From Nitrospira sp. MA-1 (GTDB taxonomy: Bacteria; Nitrospirota; Nitrospiria; Nitrospirales; UBA8639): a DNA stretch of 64,000 nt. Below are positions 42,302-54,218 of this stretch, in pieces (within the stretch, counting starts at the first letter, position 1; each line of letters starts with the position of its first letter). The notes beneath the pieces are model-generated. The model searched no databases and was not told where the DNA came from. It saw only the letters and a list, made by a program, of their open reading frames with translations. The DNA is taken from the NCBI GenBank assembly GCA_032139905.1, contig JAQJDB010000007.1, positions 1,240,001 to 1,304,000 on the forward strand, read 5' to 3'. The translations under genes and the position numbers were made by a program.

Positions 42302-45204
42302 GAAGCAGGCTCCAATAGGGCAAAAGGAAAATGTTGGAAAAGCGTTCCTAGGGGTAATCCTACCATGCCCGGACCATTTTGTGGAGTGACAATTTCTTGG
42401 GTCAGAATATTACGAACAGAGTGTGTCGCGAATTCCGGAGGGAGCGACATCGAGGTTTGTCCCCATATAGATTCGCCGAGCGGACTGATGGTCTGATCCG
42501 GGATGAGATTGGTTAAAAATCGTGGAAATATGACCATGCAGATATGTGAGTGATGCTGTCGAATGAATCCACACACATGATGTGCCTGTTCACCTTTGAA
42601 TTCCAATGGCAGATACAATCCTTCCAAAAACAGGTGGGGATGGCTCTTTCGTACATGAAGTGCTGTTGTGGTCAAAAACATTTTAATCAGGCCGTTTTCC
42701 GCTTCCTGTAATAACGTATGGACAAGGTCGAGAGGAGGGGTGGTTTGTCGCATGTGCTGTAAATCGGACAGCCGTTGTTGCCTGAGGAGGTAATTCACGG
42801 GTTGTCGGTTGTCCGGATCGACCAGACTGAAGTCCCAAAGCTCTGTGCCTTGATAGAAATCGGGGACACCCGGAGCAAGAATTTTAATAAGCACCTGACT
42901 CAGAGAATTATACATACCATATTTGGCAATGCGTTGTTGAAAGGGAATGAAATCTTGGAGAAAGGTATTTGTGGGCCTGAGAGAAAGAATCCGGGAAAGA
43001 AATTCTCCGACGGCCTTCTCCCAGGTTTCATCGGGGTTTAACCAGCTGGTGTTGACTTTCGCTTCCCGCAAGGCTTTTACCAAATACTCCTGTATACGCG
43101 TCAAAAAAAGAGGTTGAGCCGGTTCCGAGAGCCCGCCCAATGGCCAGGTGCCGAGCAGTGTCTGGTAAATTAAATATTCTTCATTCAAGCTCGGTGCCAG
43201 TTGATCATTGATTGGTTGTTTCGCTTTTTTGTTCAGCCGGCTCCAGAGTTTAAGATGCTGCCGCCATTCTGTAGGAATTTCCGACAACACATTGATTCGT
43301 GCCCGGACATCCTCGCTCCGTTTTGTGTCATGCGTGGAGGTGGTGGAGAGGCTTGTTGGCCATTGGGTGGCGCGCTCCTGCATGTATTGGTGAAATTTTG
43401 AAAGGGGGACACCAAAATGTTGCGGTTCTCCGCCGACTTCATTCAGTGATGTGAGGCGGTTGTAGCTATAGAAGGCCGTATCTTCAACGCCTTTCGCGGT
43501 GACCGGACTGGTCGTTTGCTGGAATTTCATGACAAAAGGGCGAATTGTCTCCCAATCAAGATCGGGAGATTCCTGGGGAATTCTCAAGAGAAGATCGCGG
43601 ATGAAATCGAACACCAGATTGCTGATGGCGGGATTGCGCCGTTTTGCTCGCGCTACAGCCAAGCGGATATACACACGATCACGATCCAGCGGGCCTTCGA
43701 GAGGGTCCGGTCCAATATATGTTCGATACACGGGGAAACAGGCAATGATTTCGCGGATGGCATGGATCAGGCTGTTCAACGTAAAGTCCCGTGAGCGCCG
43801 GTTTCGCTCGGAAAGTACGTTGAGTTGATGTCCCAATGCATTGATTTCTCCTGACATGGAACTGGTCATGATGAGATTTTTGCATTCGTAGATCAGGTCG
43901 TCATATCGGAGAGACTGTTTGGTAAATCGGCTGTAGATTTGTTCGATCTGTCGTTGATGGGTTTCCTGGATGAATAATTGATTGACTAAGGCCAGGTAGT
44001 CATATCCGGTGGTGCCATGGCAGAGCCAATCCTGAGTGAGACGTTCCTCTGTACCCAGGATTTTTTCAACGAGGAGATAGAGGGAGCGACCTTGTGTGTC
44101 TGCCTGAACTTCCAAGTGTTCAGCCGCCCATTGTTGCCATTGGGCCAGAAAAGCTCTTGGGTTGTAGAGTCCATCGACATGATCAATCCTCAGTCCATTT
44201 ACCGCACCGGATGTTAATAATTCAAATATTTTTTGATGGGCCGCCTGAAAGACTTCCGGTTGCTCCATGCGAATGGCCGCCAGTTGGTTGATGTCAAAAA
44301 ACCGGCGATAATTAATTTCTTCAGCGGCTACACGCCAATAGGCCAGGCGATAGGCTTGGTGACTCACCAGGTGGTCGAGGATATCGAATGTGCGCGGAGA
44401 GTTCTTGATGCCATTGAGTAATCGAATGTTCTCCAGCAGAAAATTGCGAATGGTTGAATTTTCTACAATCACCGTGGAGAGGCGGCGGCGGATTACCTCC
44501 TTCTCCCGGTATCGTTCGGCAACCCGCTCGGTCTCCGTTTCGGTTCTGGCTGGTAAATGGGAGAGGGCGGTGATAATGCTTTGGAATTCATGCAAGTGCG
44601 GATCGGAATTTTCCAGGCATTGATTGAGTGTGTCTTGCCTAAAGGTCAGGATGGTACTCCACGTACAAGGGTCAATAGGCAGCCGATTTTCATAGTATGT
44701 GAGGAAAAATTGCCCGTCGTCATAGTGGAGAATGATTTCCTGGTTTTCGAGAACAATGCCGTATTGATCGCCCAGAATGGGAAGAAGGACTTTGTTTTCC
44801 AATTCCGGCTTCACCGGTATCCAGTCAATATCGAAAAAAGTGGCGTAATGAGAAGACGGACCATTTTCCAAGACATCCTGCCACCAAAGATTCGTCGATC
44901 CGGCTATTCCCATATGATTTGGCACGACGTCCAGAATCTGCCCCATGCCATGCTGGTGTAGTGCTTGGATAAATGCCTGATACTCAGTTTCCGTTCCAAT
45001 CTCTGGATTTAATTCCGTGGGATCAACCACGTCGTATCCATGAGTGCTTCCTGGAGCGGCTTTCAGATAGGGCGAGGCGTAGCAGTCGGTGATACCAAGT
45101 TGAGACAGATAGGGAAGAATGCGAGAGGCGTCCTGGAATGTGAACGACGAGTTAAATTGAAGGCGATAGGTCGAGAGCGGAATGTGCAGAGACAGAGGAG
45201 TCAT
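42298..45204 (-). CDS. treY: Maltooligosyl trehalose synthase
   Basis: Converts the terminal alpha-1,4 bond of maltodextrins to alpha-1,1, producing maltooligosyltrehalose. The 968-aa product (somewhat long for the family) has the GH13 pattern of Tre[14 protein letters not shown] near residue 10, [17 protein letters not shown] near residue 42, DVVPNHMG near residue 93, the nucleophile in [13 protein letters not shown] near residue 336, the acid [11 protein letters not shown] near residue 378, and KGVEDTAFY near residue 580. Trehalose formation needs TreZ (49214-51124), so both steps are present. It lies 10 bp after glgC in the same operon. Confidence 0.95.
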   Translation of the reverse strand: MTPLSLHIPLSTYRLQFNSSFTFQDASRILPYLSQLGITDCYASPYLKAAPGSTHGYDVVDPTELNPEIGTETEYQAFIQALHQHGMGQILDVVPNHMGIAGSTNLWWQDVLENGPSSHYATFFDIDWIPVKPELENKVLLPILGDQYGIVLENQEIILHYDDGQFFLTYYENRLPIDPCTWSTILTFRQDTLNQCLENSDPHLHEFQSIITALSHLPARTETETERVAERYREKEVIRRRLSTVIVENSTIRNFLLENIRLLNGIKNSPRTFDILDHLVSHQAYRLAYWRVAAEEINYRRFFDINQLAAIRMEQPEVFQAAHQKIFELLTSGAVNGLRIDHVDGLYNPRAFLAQWQQWAAEHLEVQADTQGRSLYLLVEKILGTEERLTQDWLCHGTTGYDYLALVNQLFIQETHQRQIEQIYSRFTKQSLRYDDLIYECKNLIMTSSMSGEINALGHQLNVLSERNRRSRDFTLNSLIHAIREIIACFPVYRTYIGPDPLEGPLDRDRVYIRLAVARAKRRNPAISNLVFDFIRDLLLRIPQESPDLDWETIRPFVMKFQQTTSPVTAKGVEDTAFYSYNRLTSLNEVGGEPQHFGVPLSKFHQYMQERATQWPTSLSTTSTHDTKRSEDVRARINVLSEIPTEWRQHLKLWSRLNKKAKQPINDQLAPSLNEEYLIYQTLLGTWPLGGLSEPAQPLFLTRIQEYLVKALREAKVNTSWLNPDETWEKAVGEFLSRILSLRPTNTFLQDFIPFQQRIAKYGMYNSLSQVLIKILAPGVPDFYQGTELWDFSLVDPDNRQPVNYLLRQQRLSDLQHMRQTTPPLDLVHTLLQEAENGLIKMFLTTTALHVRKSHPHLFLEGLYLPLEFKGEQAHHVCGFIRQHHSHICMVIFPRFLTNLIPDQTISPLGESIWGQTSMSLPPEFATHSVRNILTQEIVTPQNGPGMVGLPLGTLFQHFPFALLEPAS

Positions 45205-45214
45205 GCTCCCTCCT

Positions 45215-46507
45215 TTATGTTAAAGAGGAGGGTGAGGAGTGAATGGCCCGTCCGCCATACGATTGCCCACGAGGGAAAAGGGTGAGGCCGAGCTTTCCGG
45301 CTGTGGATCGTCGACCGTCTCGTCCATGTTTGTCGCCTAGGGTGGTTCCGGACGAGATAATGTTAAATCGATCAATGATACAACGATGGAGATGGCAATT
45401 GGAGCCGATGAGTGTCCCATCAAGAATAATCGATTCTTCAATGGTACAGCCTTCTCCAATCCTGACATTACGTCCGATGATGGAACGTTTCACTGTACTG
45501 TCTACGACGAGGCTGCCTTGGCCGACCATGGCATCATCCATGTGGGATCGGACTAGACTGGCAACGGGTTCAACCGACGCATCGGTCAGAATAGGCCATT
45601 TGACATTTCGTAAGTCAAGGATCGGCGACTCTCCCAAGATGTCCATGTTGGCTTGCCAATAGGCCTCCAGCGTTCCGACATCGCGCCAGTACCCCCATTC
45701 TTCATAAGGATGAATGCCGGGAACCACATTGTCCATGAAGTCATAAGCCAAGACCCGGTGAGATTTGATGAGGGAGGGAATAATGTTCCTGCCAAAATCG
45801 TGAGTGCCGGCTTGACTGGCGTCTTGTTCAAGGATTTTCACAAGAATGTCGGCGTTAAAAATATAATTCCCCATCGAACTAAACGCCATCTCAGGATTTT
45901 CAGGCATGGGTTTCGGCGAGGCTGGCTTTTCCTCAAACCCGATGATTTGATGGTTGGCATTGACTTCGACAATTCCAAACCCTTTAGCTGCCTGAATCGG
46001 AACGGGAAGCGACGCGACGGTCACATCCGCTTCCTGGTCAAGATGAAATTGGATCATTTGCCGGACATCCATCCGGTAAATATGATCGGCTCCGAAGACG
46101 GCCACCAATCCTGGCGCGAAGTCCTGAATGAGGTTAATATTCTGATAAACGGCATCCGCTGTCCCTTCATACCATTTGCCTCGTCCCTTCATTTGTGGAG
46201 GGACGACCGTAATAAAGTTTTGACGGTTGGTGCCACCAAAACGCCAAGCCCTTCTGAGATGTTCAATTAAGGATTGCGAACGGTATTGCACCAAAACATA
46301 CATGGATTGGATGCCGGAATTAATGAAATTGCTAAGAACAAAATCGACAATTCGATAGGTGCCGGCAAAGGGCACGGATGGCTTACTCCTTTGTTCAGTT
46401 AACGGCATTAGCCGTTCACCTTTTCCACCAGCCATAATCATAGCCAGGATTTTTTGGGGCGTCCGTTCTGTGATTTTTTTGCGACGGGATCCAGAAGAGG
46501 TTTTCAT
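45215..46507 (-). CDS. glgC: Glucose-1-phosphate adenylyltransferase (ADP-glucose pyrophosphorylase)
   Basis: Makes ADP-glucose for glycogen synthesis. The 430-aa product has [27 protein letters not shown] near residues 23-49 (pyrophosphorylase loop and allosteric region), [38 protein letters not shown] and a C-terminal beta-helix with repeated hexapeptides ([25 protein letters not shown]). Lys/Arg residues at the N-terminus ([12 protein letters not shown]) resemble the allosteric site of glycolytic-intermediate-regulated enzymes. It is 6 bp downstream of the LapA-like gene. Only GlgC of the ADP-glucose route is seen; glgA is not in the window. Confidence 0.95.
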   Translation of the reverse strand: MKTSSGSRRKKITERTPQKILAMIMAGGKGERLMPLTEQRSKPSVPFAGTYRIVDFVLSNFINSGIQSMYVLVQYRSQSLIEHLRRAWRFGGTNRQNFITVVPPQMKGRGKWYEGTADAVYQNINLIQDFAPGLVAVFGADHIYRMDVRQMIQFHLDQEADVTVASLPVPIQAAKGFGIVEVNANHQIIGFEEKPASPKPMPENPEMAFSSMGNYIFNADILVKILEQDASQAGTHDFGRNIIPSLIKSHRVLAYDFMDNVVPGIHPYEEWGYWRDVGTLEAYWQANMDILGESPILDLRNVKWPILTDASVEPVASLVRSHMDDAMVGQGSLVVDSTVKRSIIGRNVRIGEGCTIEESIILDGTLIGSNCHLHRCIIDRFNIISSGTTLGDKHGRDGRRSTAGKLGLTLFPRGQSYGGRAIHSSPSSLT

Positions 46508-46513
46508 AGAGAT

Positions 46514-46795
46514 TTAGGTGTTGGACGGAGGGTTGGTTAACTCGGCGACGGATCGTTCCAGTGCCGCGATCGTTTTTTGTTGTTTGGCAATCAACCGGCT
46601 TTTTTTTATGTAGGAGGGCAATGAAGCCAGTAGGGTCAGGCTAACACCTAACCCCAAAGCCGTGAGTAACATGACCGCCCGCGACCCGTGGAAGGTCCAG
46701 GCAAAAAAATTCAGAATGATGGGTTCGGAATTTTGTATAGAAAAGGCAACAGCAAAAAATAGTAAAAGCAGCAACGACAACAGTGCAGAATACAT
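46514..46795 (-). CDS. LapA-family (DUF1049) membrane protein
   Basis: A 93-aa protein with two membrane segments (residues 3-20, and about 38-60) and a basic, helical C-terminus (KKSRLIAKQQKTIAALERSVAEL). SIQNSEPIILNFFAWTFHGSRA matches the DUF1049/LapA N-terminal pattern. LapA acts with LapB in envelope and LPS control in enteric bacteria, but distant LapA-like proteins are common and the role here is unknown. First gene of the operon with glgC and treY; divergent from glgB across about 56 bp. Confidence 0.8.
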   Translation of the reverse strand: MYSALLSLLLLLFFAVAFSIQNSEPIILNFFAWTFHGSRAVMLLTALGLGVSLTLLASLPSYIKKSRLIAKQQKTIAALERSVAELTNPPSNT

Positions 46796-46851
46796 AGTCC
46801 CTTTTGGTATGTTAGGATATTGTTAATTAACACAGAAAGGACTCATTGGCA

Positions 46852-49056
46852 ATGCCAATACTCTCAAATCGTTTTCAACGACTGGTTTCTGCCAACGAAT
46901 GGAATCCGTTTTCGGTATTAGGTCCTCATAAGGACGATTCGACGGATTCTTCTGATATCTGCATCAGGGCATTTCTGCCTGAGGCTTCCGAAGTGGTGGT
47001 CCTTCATGGGAAAAATGAGAGCACCCCTATTCCCATGAAGCTCGTCCACCCTGATGGAGTTTTTGAGGCTAGGTGGAACGGTCATCCACTTGGCACGGAT
47101 TATCAATTCCGCATTGTCGATCGTCAGGGGAAAGCCAGCCAACGCCATGACCCCTATGCGTTTCCCCCGCTCATCTCAGATTTTGACTTACATTTGTTCG
47201 GTGAGGGCAAACTCTATAAAGCTTATGAACAGCTTGGGGCGCAAGTCTGCATCCATCAGGGAATTCAAGGGGTGAATTTTGCTGTGTGGGCTCCAAATGC
47301 TAAGCGAGTGAGCGTGGTCGGAGACTTCAATGAATGGGATGGCCGTCGGCATCCGATGAGGGGTCGGGGAGGGGGAGGAATCTGGGAGTTATTTATTCCG
47401 GATATGAATGATGGTGCGGTCTATAAGTTCGAAATTTTACCGCAAAATGGTGATGGGCCGTTTTTGAAAGCCGACCCGTATGCCTCTTCCGCTGAACTGC
47501 GACCAAAAACGGCCTCTGTTGTTCGTGATCTTTCGGAGTATGAATGGCGGGACGGGCAGTGGATGACCGCCAGGCAAACCTGTAATCCCCTCACTCAGCC
47601 TTGGTCCATCTATGAGGTGCATTTGGGATCATGGAAACGTGTTCCAGAGGAAGGATCCCGATGGTTGACCTACTCCGAATTAGCTCAAAACCTCATTCCG
47701 TATGTGAAGGACATGGGGTTTACCCACATTGAGTTGATGCCGGTGACCGAACACCCGTTTGACGGGTCCTGGGGGTATCAAGCCACCGGGTATTTTGCAC
47801 CAACAAGCCGGTTTGGCACTCCTATGGACTTTATGGCATTTGTGGATGCCTGTCATCAGGCGGGCATTGGGGTTCTGATGGATTGGGCTCCGGCGCATTT
47901 TCCCGAAGATCCCCACGGGTTGGCCTGGTTTGATGGGACAAATTTATATGACCATTCCGACCCGAGGCTGGGATTTCATCCAGAATGGAATAGCCGGATC
48001 TTTAATTACGGCCGGACTGAAGTCAAAAACTTTCTGATCAATAGCGCACTGAGTTGGTTCGACCGGTACCACATCGATGGTCTTCGTGTGGATGCTGTCG
48101 CGTCGATGCTGTATCTCGATTATGCGAGAAAATCCGGTGAATGGATTCCCAATAAATTCGGGGGCAGAGAAAATCTGGAAGCGGTGGAATTTTTGAAAGA
48201 GCTGAACACCGTGGCTCATCAGGAACATCCGGGCATTGTGATGATTGCGGAAGAATCCACCGCATGGCCTGGGGTCTCCAGGCCGACCTATGTCGGAGGA
48301 TTGGGATTTACGTTTAAATGGAATATGGGGTGGATGCACGATACCCTGGATTATTTCAGCCTGGATCCCATCTATCGGAGATATCATCAACATAACGTGA
48401 CTTTCGGATTAGTCTATGCCTTTACCGAAAATTTTGTACTCCCGCTTTCTCATGATGAAGTCGTGCATGGCAAAAAATCCCTTCTGGATAAAATGCCCGG
48501 GGACGAATGGCAGCGATTTGCGAATTTGCGGGCGTTATATGGACACATGTGGGGTCATCCTGGGAAAAAAATGTTATTCATGGGTTGCGAAATCGGCCAA
48601 TGGTGGGAATGGAACCATGATGATAGCCTGCAATGGCATTTGCTTGAGTACGATCCGCACCGGGGTCTTCAGCGGTACGTCGCTGATCTCAATCGATTAT
48701 ATGCCTCACAACCTGCACTCCATCAGGTCGACTATGATTGGACAGGTTTTCAGTGGATTGATCTTCATGACAGTGATAATTCGACCCTCACGTACTTCAG
48801 GCGCGCCGAAGATCCTTCCGATATTGTGGTCTGTGCCCTGAATCTTACCCCAGTTCCTCGAGAAAGCTATCGAATGGGCGTGCCGACCCCCGGATATTAT
48901 CGAGAGCTTTTGAACAGTGATTCAGAGGCATACGGTGGGAGCAATATGGGGAATGGTGGTGGGGTCCAATCCGAAGACATGCCTTGGCATGGGCAACCAT
49001 TTTCCGTGCTCATCACGATTCCACCCTTAGCAGCGGTCTTTTTTAAGCCTGTCTAG
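46852..49056 (+). CDS. glgB: 1,4-alpha-glucan branching enzyme (GH13)
   Basis: Introduces alpha-1,6 branches into glycogen. The 734-aa product has an N-terminal GlgB beta-sandwich, a CBM48 part ([26 protein letters not shown] near residue 143), then GH13: [31 protein letters not shown] near residue 344, the nucleophile in [12 protein letters not shown] near residue 408, the acid in [10 protein letters not shown] near residue 463, and [14 protein letters not shown] near residue 530. The AAAGGA site at 46836-46841 serves either TTG 46846 or ATG 46852; ATG is chosen. It is convergent with treZ. Length is standard for GlgB. Confidence 0.96.
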   Translation: MPILSNRFQRLVSANEWNPFSVLGPHKDDSTDSSDICIRAFLPEASEVVVLHGKNESTPIPMKLVHPDGVFEARWNGHPLGTDYQFRIVDRQGKASQRHDPYAFPPLISDFDLHLFGEGKLYKAYEQLGAQVCIHQGIQGVNFAVWAPNAKRVSVVGDFNEWDGRRHPMRGRGGGGIWELFIPDMNDGAVYKFEILPQNGDGPFLKADPYASSAELRPKTASVVRDLSEYEWRDGQWMTARQTCNPLTQPWSIYEVHLGSWKRVPEEGSRWLTYSELAQNLIPYVKDMGFTHIELMPVTEHPFDGSWGYQATGYFAPTSRFGTPMDFMAFVDACHQAGIGVLMDWAPAHFPEDPHGLAWFDGTNLYDHSDPRLGFHPEWNSRIFNYGRTEVKNFLINSALSWFDRYHIDGLRVDAVASMLYLDYARKSGEWIPNKFGGRENLEAVEFLKELNTVAHQEHPGIVMIAEESTAWPGVSRPTYVGGLGFTFKWNMGWMHDTLDYFSLDPIYRRYHQHNVTFGLVYAFTENFVLPLSHDEVVHGKKSLLDKMPGDEWQRFANLRALYGHMWGHPGKKMLFMGCEIGQWWEWNHDDSLQWHLLEYDPHRGLQRYVADLNRLYASQPALHQVDYDWTGFQWIDLHDSDNSTLTYFRRAEDPSDIVVCALNLTPVPRESYRMGVPTPGYYRELLNSDSEAYGGSNMGNGGGVQSEDMPWHGQPFSVLITIPPLAAVFFKPV

Positions 49057-49213
49057 ATTCCCAAGATCTCGGTAAGAAGTATGTCCTTCTTCTTACTTGA
49101 GTAAATTAGGTTTGTGAGTCCACAACGATCTCCATTCTTCACTGGACGTACTTTAATGGTAGAGATGCGTACTCTTCATTCTCATGCTCGTCATTAATGG
49201 TTTTGGGCTGAAT

Positions 49214-51124
49214 CTAATCAGCTTTCAGAAAAACCCAGGCCGGATAGGGAGGAAGCTTGAGAGAGACCTGTTCCACAGTCTGAATGTTAAGGTTGGAGGG
49301 AGCCAGAAGTTCTTCCTGATCGCCAGCGGCGAAGGATCCACTATCAAGTCGGGATTCCCAATTCCCTTTTGGAAGCTTGACTAACGCTAATGATGCCTTG
49401 GGGTGAAACCCTAGAAGCATGAGTGCGTCAGGTCCCTGTTTGGCACGGCGATGAATGATCAGCAACTGACTTTTCGCATGGGACCCAATCTGGATTCTAT
49501 GGCCTTTCGCTCCGGTGCCTAATGCTGGGATAGACTTGCGCAGGTGAATCAACGCCTGGCACCACCGAGCATGGGCCTGGTGTTGGGGATTGGTCTCAAG
49601 ACAGGGATGAATGGTGGAACGATCGAAGGTCTCTTGAGCATAGGGGTCGGGAATGTCCGTCCATCCGAACGCCGCGAATTCTCTTGTTCTCCCCTGTCGG
49701 ACGGCTTCAATTAACGCAGGATCCCCGTGGTCAATGAAATATAAAAATGGCGCCGTTTCGCCGTATTCTTCTCCCATAAATAAGAGAGGAAGATAAGGTG
49801 AAAGCAGCACCGTGGCATTGGCGACTTTGAGGGCTTCAAAGCTCACCATGGTACTGAGGCGATCTCCTTGTGCGCGATTGCCGATTTGATCATGATTTTG
49901 GGCGCACACCACAAGTTGGGTTGGTAAACATGGCTTGAAGGAATTGCCATGTTTTCGTCGCCGATGTGGAGAATATTGTCCTGAATAGACCACGCCTTCT
50001 CGTATGGCCTTAACCAAATCTTTTAGTTGCCCAAAGTCTTCATAGTAGCCCTTACGCTCTTTTGTGAGTACGGCATGCAGGGCATGATGAAAGTCATCAC
50101 TCCATTGCCCGTCCAGCCCATGCCCCCCTCGTGAGATGGGCGAAATGATGCGAACATCATTCAGATCGCTTTCGGCAATCACTTGTACCTGCCGATTGAG
50201 CCGTTGTCCCGCCGCATGGACCGCTTCACCAATATCCTGAAGAAGATGCTTGGCGCTGAAATCGAAGATCCCGTGAATCGCATCCAGGCGTAACGCATCA
50301 ATGTGATACTCTTGAATCCAATAGACCGCATTGCTGATCATGAACTGTCTGACAGCGTCGCTCTCGGAGCCATCGTAGTTGAGGGCGCTCCCCCATGGAG
50401 TTTTATAGGTATCGGTAAAGTAGGGGCCAAAATCACCAAGGTAATTTCCCTCTGGACCCAGGTGGTTATAGACCACGTCCATGATCACCGCAAGACCGGC
50501 TGCATGACAGGCATTGACCAATCGCTTGAGGCCGTCGGGTCCACCATAGTTGTGCTGCGGAGCAAAGAGAAAGGTTCCGTCGTATCCCCAGTTTCTGGAC
50601 CCAGGGCATTGGGCTACCGGCAAAAGTTCAATGGCGGTGATACCAATCTGGTCACGCAAATAGGGCAGACGATTGATGATGGCGTCAAAGGTCCCGTCCT
50701 TTGTAAAGGTGCCGGTATGAAGCTCGTAGAAAATGTATTGCTCCAGAGGCAGGCCACGCCAGGACGGATCCGTCCAGGAAAATGAAAGGGGATCGATTAT
50801 TTCCGAGGGGCCATGCACGCCATCCGGTTGCGACCGGGAAGCCGGATCAGGACGCTCAATGGTATGATTTAATACATATTGATAGCGGGTGCCTGGAGAA
50901 ATGTCTTGCACGGTGCCTTTCCAATATCCAAAGGGTTCCTGGCTGAGAGGAGTTGGTTCCTCAGCACTCCCCATGATGTGGACGGCCACCGACTGAGCCT
51001 TGGGTGCCCATACCCTGAACTCTACAGAAGAGGCGTCGATGCACGATGCGCCCAATTCTAATTGCCATCGTACGGCCTTTAATTTTTCCAAACGTGGTTC
51101 CTCCCTGCTGGTCTTTTCGATCAT
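49214..51124 (-). CDS. treZ: Malto-oligosyltrehalose trehalohydrolase
   Basis: Cleaves trehalose from maltooligosyltrehalose made by TreY. The 636-aa product from ATG 51124 has an N-terminal beta domain (VEFRVWAPKAQSVAVHI), then GH13: FYELHTGTFTKDGTF, ELLPVAQCPGSRNWGYDG, DVVYNHLGPEGNY near residue 241, the nucleophile in ALRLDAIHGI near residue 280, the acid in IAESDLNDVRI near residue 317, and PLLFMGEEYGE near residue 421. It is divergent from glgX and convergent with glgB. A TTG start at 51169 is possible but has no site. Confidence 0.95.
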   Translation of the reverse strand: MIEKTSREEPRLEKLKAVRWQLELGASCIDASSVEFRVWAPKAQSVAVHIMGSAEEPTPLSQEPFGYWKGTVQDISPGTRYQYVLNHTIERPDPASRSQPDGVHGPSEIIDPLSFSWTDPSWRGLPLEQYIFYELHTGTFTKDGTFDAIINRLPYLRDQIGITAIELLPVAQCPGSRNWGYDGTFLFAPQHNYGGPDGLKRLVNACHAAGLAVIMDVVYNHLGPEGNYLGDFGPYFTDTYKTPWGSALNYDGSESDAVRQFMISNAVYWIQEYHIDALRLDAIHGIFDFSAKHLLQDIGEAVHAAGQRLNRQVQVIAESDLNDVRIISPISRGGHGLDGQWSDDFHHALHAVLTKERKGYYEDFGQLKDLVKAIREGVVYSGQYSPHRRRKHGNSFKPCLPTQLVVCAQNHDQIGNRAQGDRLSTMVSFEALKVANATVLLSPYLPLLFMGEEYGETAPFLYFIDHGDPALIEAVRQGRTREFAAFGWTDIPDPYAQETFDRSTIHPCLETNPQHQAHARWCQALIHLRKSIPALGTGAKGHRIQIGSHAKSQLLIIHRRAKQGPDALMLLGFHPKASLALVKLPKGNWESRLDSGSFAAGDQEELLAPSNLNIQTVEQVSLKLPPYPAWVFLKAD

Positions 51125-51210
51125 TTTAATTGTGGGGGAAATGCCTGCTGCTGATGGAAAGCTTAACAAATAGGCGAAGACCAGGGAACCCCGGCAGCGG
51201 CTTATTCCCT

Positions 51211-51239
51211 TTGCTGCATCTTAAGATATACTGTATTAT
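51211..51239 (+). promoter_or_regulatory. Candidate sigma-70 promoter of glgX
   Basis: TTGCTG (51211-51216), a 17-nt spacer and TATTAT (51234-51239), in the divergent region between treZ and glgX. It would give a leader of about 47 nt before ATG 51293. Confidence 0.45.
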
Positions 51240-51292
51240 CGTCCTCCGCAATTTGTCATAATCAGAAACACATTTCCAGGAGAGCAGAATCT

Positions 51293-53428
51293 ATGAGAAT
51301 TTGGCCAGGTCGATCATACCCGCTTGGTGCCACATGGGACGGGCAGGGAGTCAATTTTGCGCTGTTCTCCGAAAATGCGACTGGTGTGGATCTTTGTCTG
51401 TTTGACGATGAACTTCAGGATCGGGAAACCCATCTGATTCCTATTGAGGAACGAACGGATCAAGTCTGGCATGTATATTTACCTGAGGTGCGTCCGGGTC
51501 AACTCTATGGATACCGGGTACATGGGCCTTATGATCCTGGGGCTGGGCACCGGTTTAATCCTGCCAAGCTTCTCATCGATCCATATGCGAAGTCCTTGAC
51601 GGGGGTCGTGCGATGGTCCGATTCCATGTTTGGCTACCGTCTTGGAGATCCGGCAGGTGATCTCTCCATCGACGATCGCAATAATGCGGCAAACATTCCG
51701 AAAGGGGTGGTTGTCGACCAGGCCTTTAGCTGGGGAGGCGACCAACTTCTGAATACTCCCTGGGAGCAGACCGTGATCTATGAAATCCATGTCAAGGGTA
51801 TGACGATGCGGCATCCGGATGTTCCTGAATCACTGCGGGGAACCTATGCGGGTTTGGCGTCTCCGCCGATTATTGAATATTTGCAAGCGCTCGGAATTAC
51901 CGCCGTGGAATTGTTGCCGGTCCAACATTTTGTGAATGATCTCTATCTGAAGGAAAAGGGCCTCACCAATTATTGGGGGTACAATTCCATTGGGTATTTT
52001 GCCCCGGACATTCGGTATTCGGCTTTCCCCGGTGGCGGAGAAAAGGTTGACGAGTTCAAGTCCATGGTCAGGAAACTTCATAGTGCCGGCATCGAGGTCA
52101 TTCTCGATGTGGTCTATAACCATACAGGAGAGGGCAATCATTTCGGGCCGACCCTATCATTCCGGGGGATTGATAACGCCTCCTATTATCGCGTGTCCCC
52201 GGACAATCCACGCTATTACATGGATTACACTGGTTGTGGAAATACGCTGAATGTCCGACATCCACGGACCTTACAGCTGATCATGGACAGCTTGCGGTAT
52301 TGGGTGATCGATATGCATGTGGATGGTTTCCGTTTTGATCTGGCATCCGCACTGGCACGTGAGTTACATGATGTGGATCGACTCAGTGCCTTTTTTGACA
52401 TCATTCACCAGGATCCCGTGTTGTCGCAGGTGAAGCTGATCGCGGAACCTTGGGATCTGGGAGAAGGCGGCTATCAGGTAGGAAATTTTCCACCTGGATG
52501 GGCGGAGTGGAATGGAAAGTACCGCGATTCTATACGCCGGTATTGGAAGGGGGATGGTGGATTACTTGGGGAAGTCGCCAATCGTTGGTCCGGGAGCAGC
52601 GATCTTTATGGAGAAAGCGGGCGGCAACCCTATGCCAGTATCAATTTTGTGACAGCCCATGACGGATTTACCCTCCAGGATTTAGTGTCTTATGACCACA
52701 AGCATAATGAAGACAATCAGGAAGGAAATCGGGATGGGACCGATGACAATGATAGTTGGAATTGTGGTGTCGAAGGTACGACCGATGATCCCGCAATTCA
52801 GGAATTACGTGATCGACAGGTCCGGAATTTTTTCGCCACCCTGTTGTTATCTCAGGGAGTGCCGATGATCTGTGGTGGAGATGAATTGGGTCGCACACAG
52901 CAGGGCAATAACAATGCCTATTGCCAGGATAACGAGTTAAGTTGGGTGAATTGGAACCTAACGCGATCCCAACTCGGATTGCTGGACTTTGTGAAGCTGC
53001 TCATTGACATAAAAAAAACCCATCCGGTGTTTCAACGCCGGAGGTTTTTTCAAGGGCGCCGGGTAGAGGACTCAGAGGTAAAGGATATAGCCTGGTTCGG
53101 ATCGCATGGAAAAGAAATGTCCCATGAAGATTGGCAGATGGGGCTTCGAACCTTGGGAATTCGGTTAGCAGGGGATGCCATTGTGGAGAAAGATAGTCAG
53201 GGGCGGCCCATTGTGGATGAGACGTTTCTCGTATTGATAAACGCCCATCATGAGGATGTGGATTTTATTCTCCCTGCTCACACCAAGTCGGTGCGGTGGG
53301 AGTTGGAGTTTGATACGGCTGTGCCTGTTGACAAGAAAAGTCCCAAACATACGAAATTGCTGAAAGGAGGCCAACCCTACCATTTAGTTTCCCGAGGGCT
53401 TGCCTTGTTTCGAACTCCGAAATCCTGA
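51293..53428 (+). CDS. glgX: Glycogen debranching enzyme (GH13, GlgX type)
   Basis: Hydrolyses alpha-1,6 branches of glycogen or limit dextrin, which TreY and MalQ can then use. The 711-aa product shows an N-terminal CBM48-like domain ([22 protein letters not shown], given here as [18 protein letters not shown]), then [42 protein letters not shown] near residue 277, the nucleophile in [15 protein letters not shown] near residue 345, the acid in [16 protein letters not shown] near residue 381, and [26 protein letters not shown] near residues 451-476 (shown here only in part). Length is usual for GlgX. AGGAGAGCAG is the ribosome-binding site before ATG 51293. Confidence 0.95.
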   Translation: MRIWPGRSYPLGATWDGQGVNFALFSENATGVDLCLFDDELQDRETHLIPIEERTDQVWHVYLPEVRPGQLYGYRVHGPYDPGAGHRFNPAKLLIDPYAKSLTGVVRWSDSMFGYRLGDPAGDLSIDDRNNAANIPKGVVVDQAFSWGGDQLLNTPWEQTVIYEIHVKGMTMRHPDVPESLRGTYAGLASPPIIEYLQALGITAVELLPVQHFVNDLYLKEKGLTNYWGYNSIGYFAPDIRYSAFPGGGEKVDEFKSMVRKLHSAGIEVILDVVYNHTGEGNHFGPTLSFRGIDNASYYRVSPDNPRYYMDYTGCGNTLNVRHPRTLQLIMDSLRYWVIDMHVDGFRFDLASALARELHDVDRLSAFFDIIHQDPVLSQVKLIAEPWDLGEGGYQVGNFPPGWAEWNGKYRDSIRRYWKGDGGLLGEVANRWSGSSDLYGESGRQPYASINFVTAHDGFTLQDLVSYDHKHNEDNQEGNRDGTDDNDSWNCGVEGTTDDPAIQELRDRQVRNFFATLLLSQGVPMICGGDELGRTQQGNNNAYCQDNELSWVNWNLTRSQLGLLDFVKLLIDIKKTHPVFQRRRFFQGRRVEDSEVKDIAWFGSHGKEMSHEDWQMGLRTLGIRLAGDAIVEKDSQGRPIVDETFLVLINAHHEDVDFILPAHTKSVRWELEFDTAVPVDKKSPKHTKLLKGGQPYHLVSRGLALFRTPKS

Positions 53429-53580
53429 CCAAAGACTCCAGTGTCACCTATCACTGGGCCTGATGGAAAAAGGATGGTGTCGAACCGAATCAGCCACCAT
53501 GCCCTCATCTGGGCAGGTAGTTTTAGGACATGTCCGGAGACATGAGCGTTTTGGTGGCACAGTACCTTTGCATCAATCCG

Positions 53581-53808
53581 TTAGACAACAAATTTTTTGC
53601 TGCGCTCGACAATGCCAGTGACCGCTTCTTTGGCATCATCCGCAAATTCTCCGGCCCGTTCGCTGGCATCTTCCATCATGTTCTTTAACTGACGACGGGT
53701 TCGGGATCCTGACTGGGGAGCCATTAACAGACCCAGTCCCGTTCCGAGAACCACTCCGACCATTAATGAAAGTCCAGCGAGTAAGACGTATCGAGTGTCG
53801 TTATCCAT
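53581..53808 (-). CDS. YtxH-domain small membrane protein
   Basis: A 75-aa protein of the YtxH type. One membrane segment is at about residues 8-28 (LLAGLSLMVGVVLGTGLGLLM), then the APQSGSRTRRQL turn and an amphipathic, acidic helix. It resembles the product at 41703 in layout but is not a close copy. Located in the glycogen/trehalose neighbourhood and transcribed on the minus strand with the DUF2934 gene upstream (77 bp gap). General stress role likely, by family. Confidence 0.75.
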   Translation of the reverse strand: MDNDTRYVLLAGLSLMVGVVLGTGLGLLMAPQSGSRTRRQLKNMMEDASERAGEFADDAKEAVTGIVERSKKFVV

Positions 53809-53885
53809 GTGAGATATCCTCCATTGTTAGAATGTCAGTTAGTAATAGGTGTCTGGTTTTCAAGAAGCAATGTTTCGATTGTCCA

Positions 53886-54218
53886 CTAAACTGGGGGGGG
53901 CTGCTGTAAAAGGATCTCACGCTCGGCTTGAAGCCAATCCTCCCAATCACTGCCATGTTGGCCTCCGCGCCGGTGATGAATTTCATAGGCGCGTTGGGCA
54001 ATGCGTTCCCGCAATTCTTCGGATAGAGCCATAGAGGGACCTGGATAGGAGGTCTGGGGATCCTGGTGTTTAGTCTGAGACATCGCTGGGCCTTTGGTGG
54101 TAGCTGATGCTACAGATTTTCCGCTGGTTTTTGAGGCCGTCTTGCCTGCAGTGGGCGTTTTTTTTGTGGTTGACGTTTTCTTCTTGACTGGTTTTTCGTC
54201 TGGTGTTTTAGGGGGCAT
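53886..54218 (-). CDS. DUF2934 domain-containing protein with basic N-terminus
   Basis: A 110-aa protein. Residues 1-50 are a low-complexity Lys/Thr/Ser/Pro stretch (KKKTSTTKKTPTAGKTASKT), histone- or linker-like. The C-terminal part (about residues 67-102) has the DUF2934 pattern: RIAQRAYEIHHRRGG, then GSDWEDWLQAEREIL, as in small proteins common in Nitrospirota, Acidobacteria and others. Function unknown; DUF2934 proteins often accompany carbohydrate metabolism and stress genes. Lies between YtxH and malQ on the minus strand. Confidence 0.75.
   Translation of the reverse strand: MPPKTPDEKPVKKKTSTTKKTPTAGKTASKTSGKSVASATTKGPAMSQTKHQDPQTSYPGPSMALSEELRERIAQRAYEIHHRRGGQHGSDWEDWLQAEREILLQQPPPV

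Noticed and set aside
49072-49096. GTAAGAAG/CTTCTTAC hairpin after glgB
   Set aside because: A perfect 8-bp stem but AT-rich and without a T run, so it is not called a terminator.
53438-53457. CCAGTG/CACTGG hairpin after glgX
   Set aside because: Only six base pairs and no T run follows; not enough for a terminator call.
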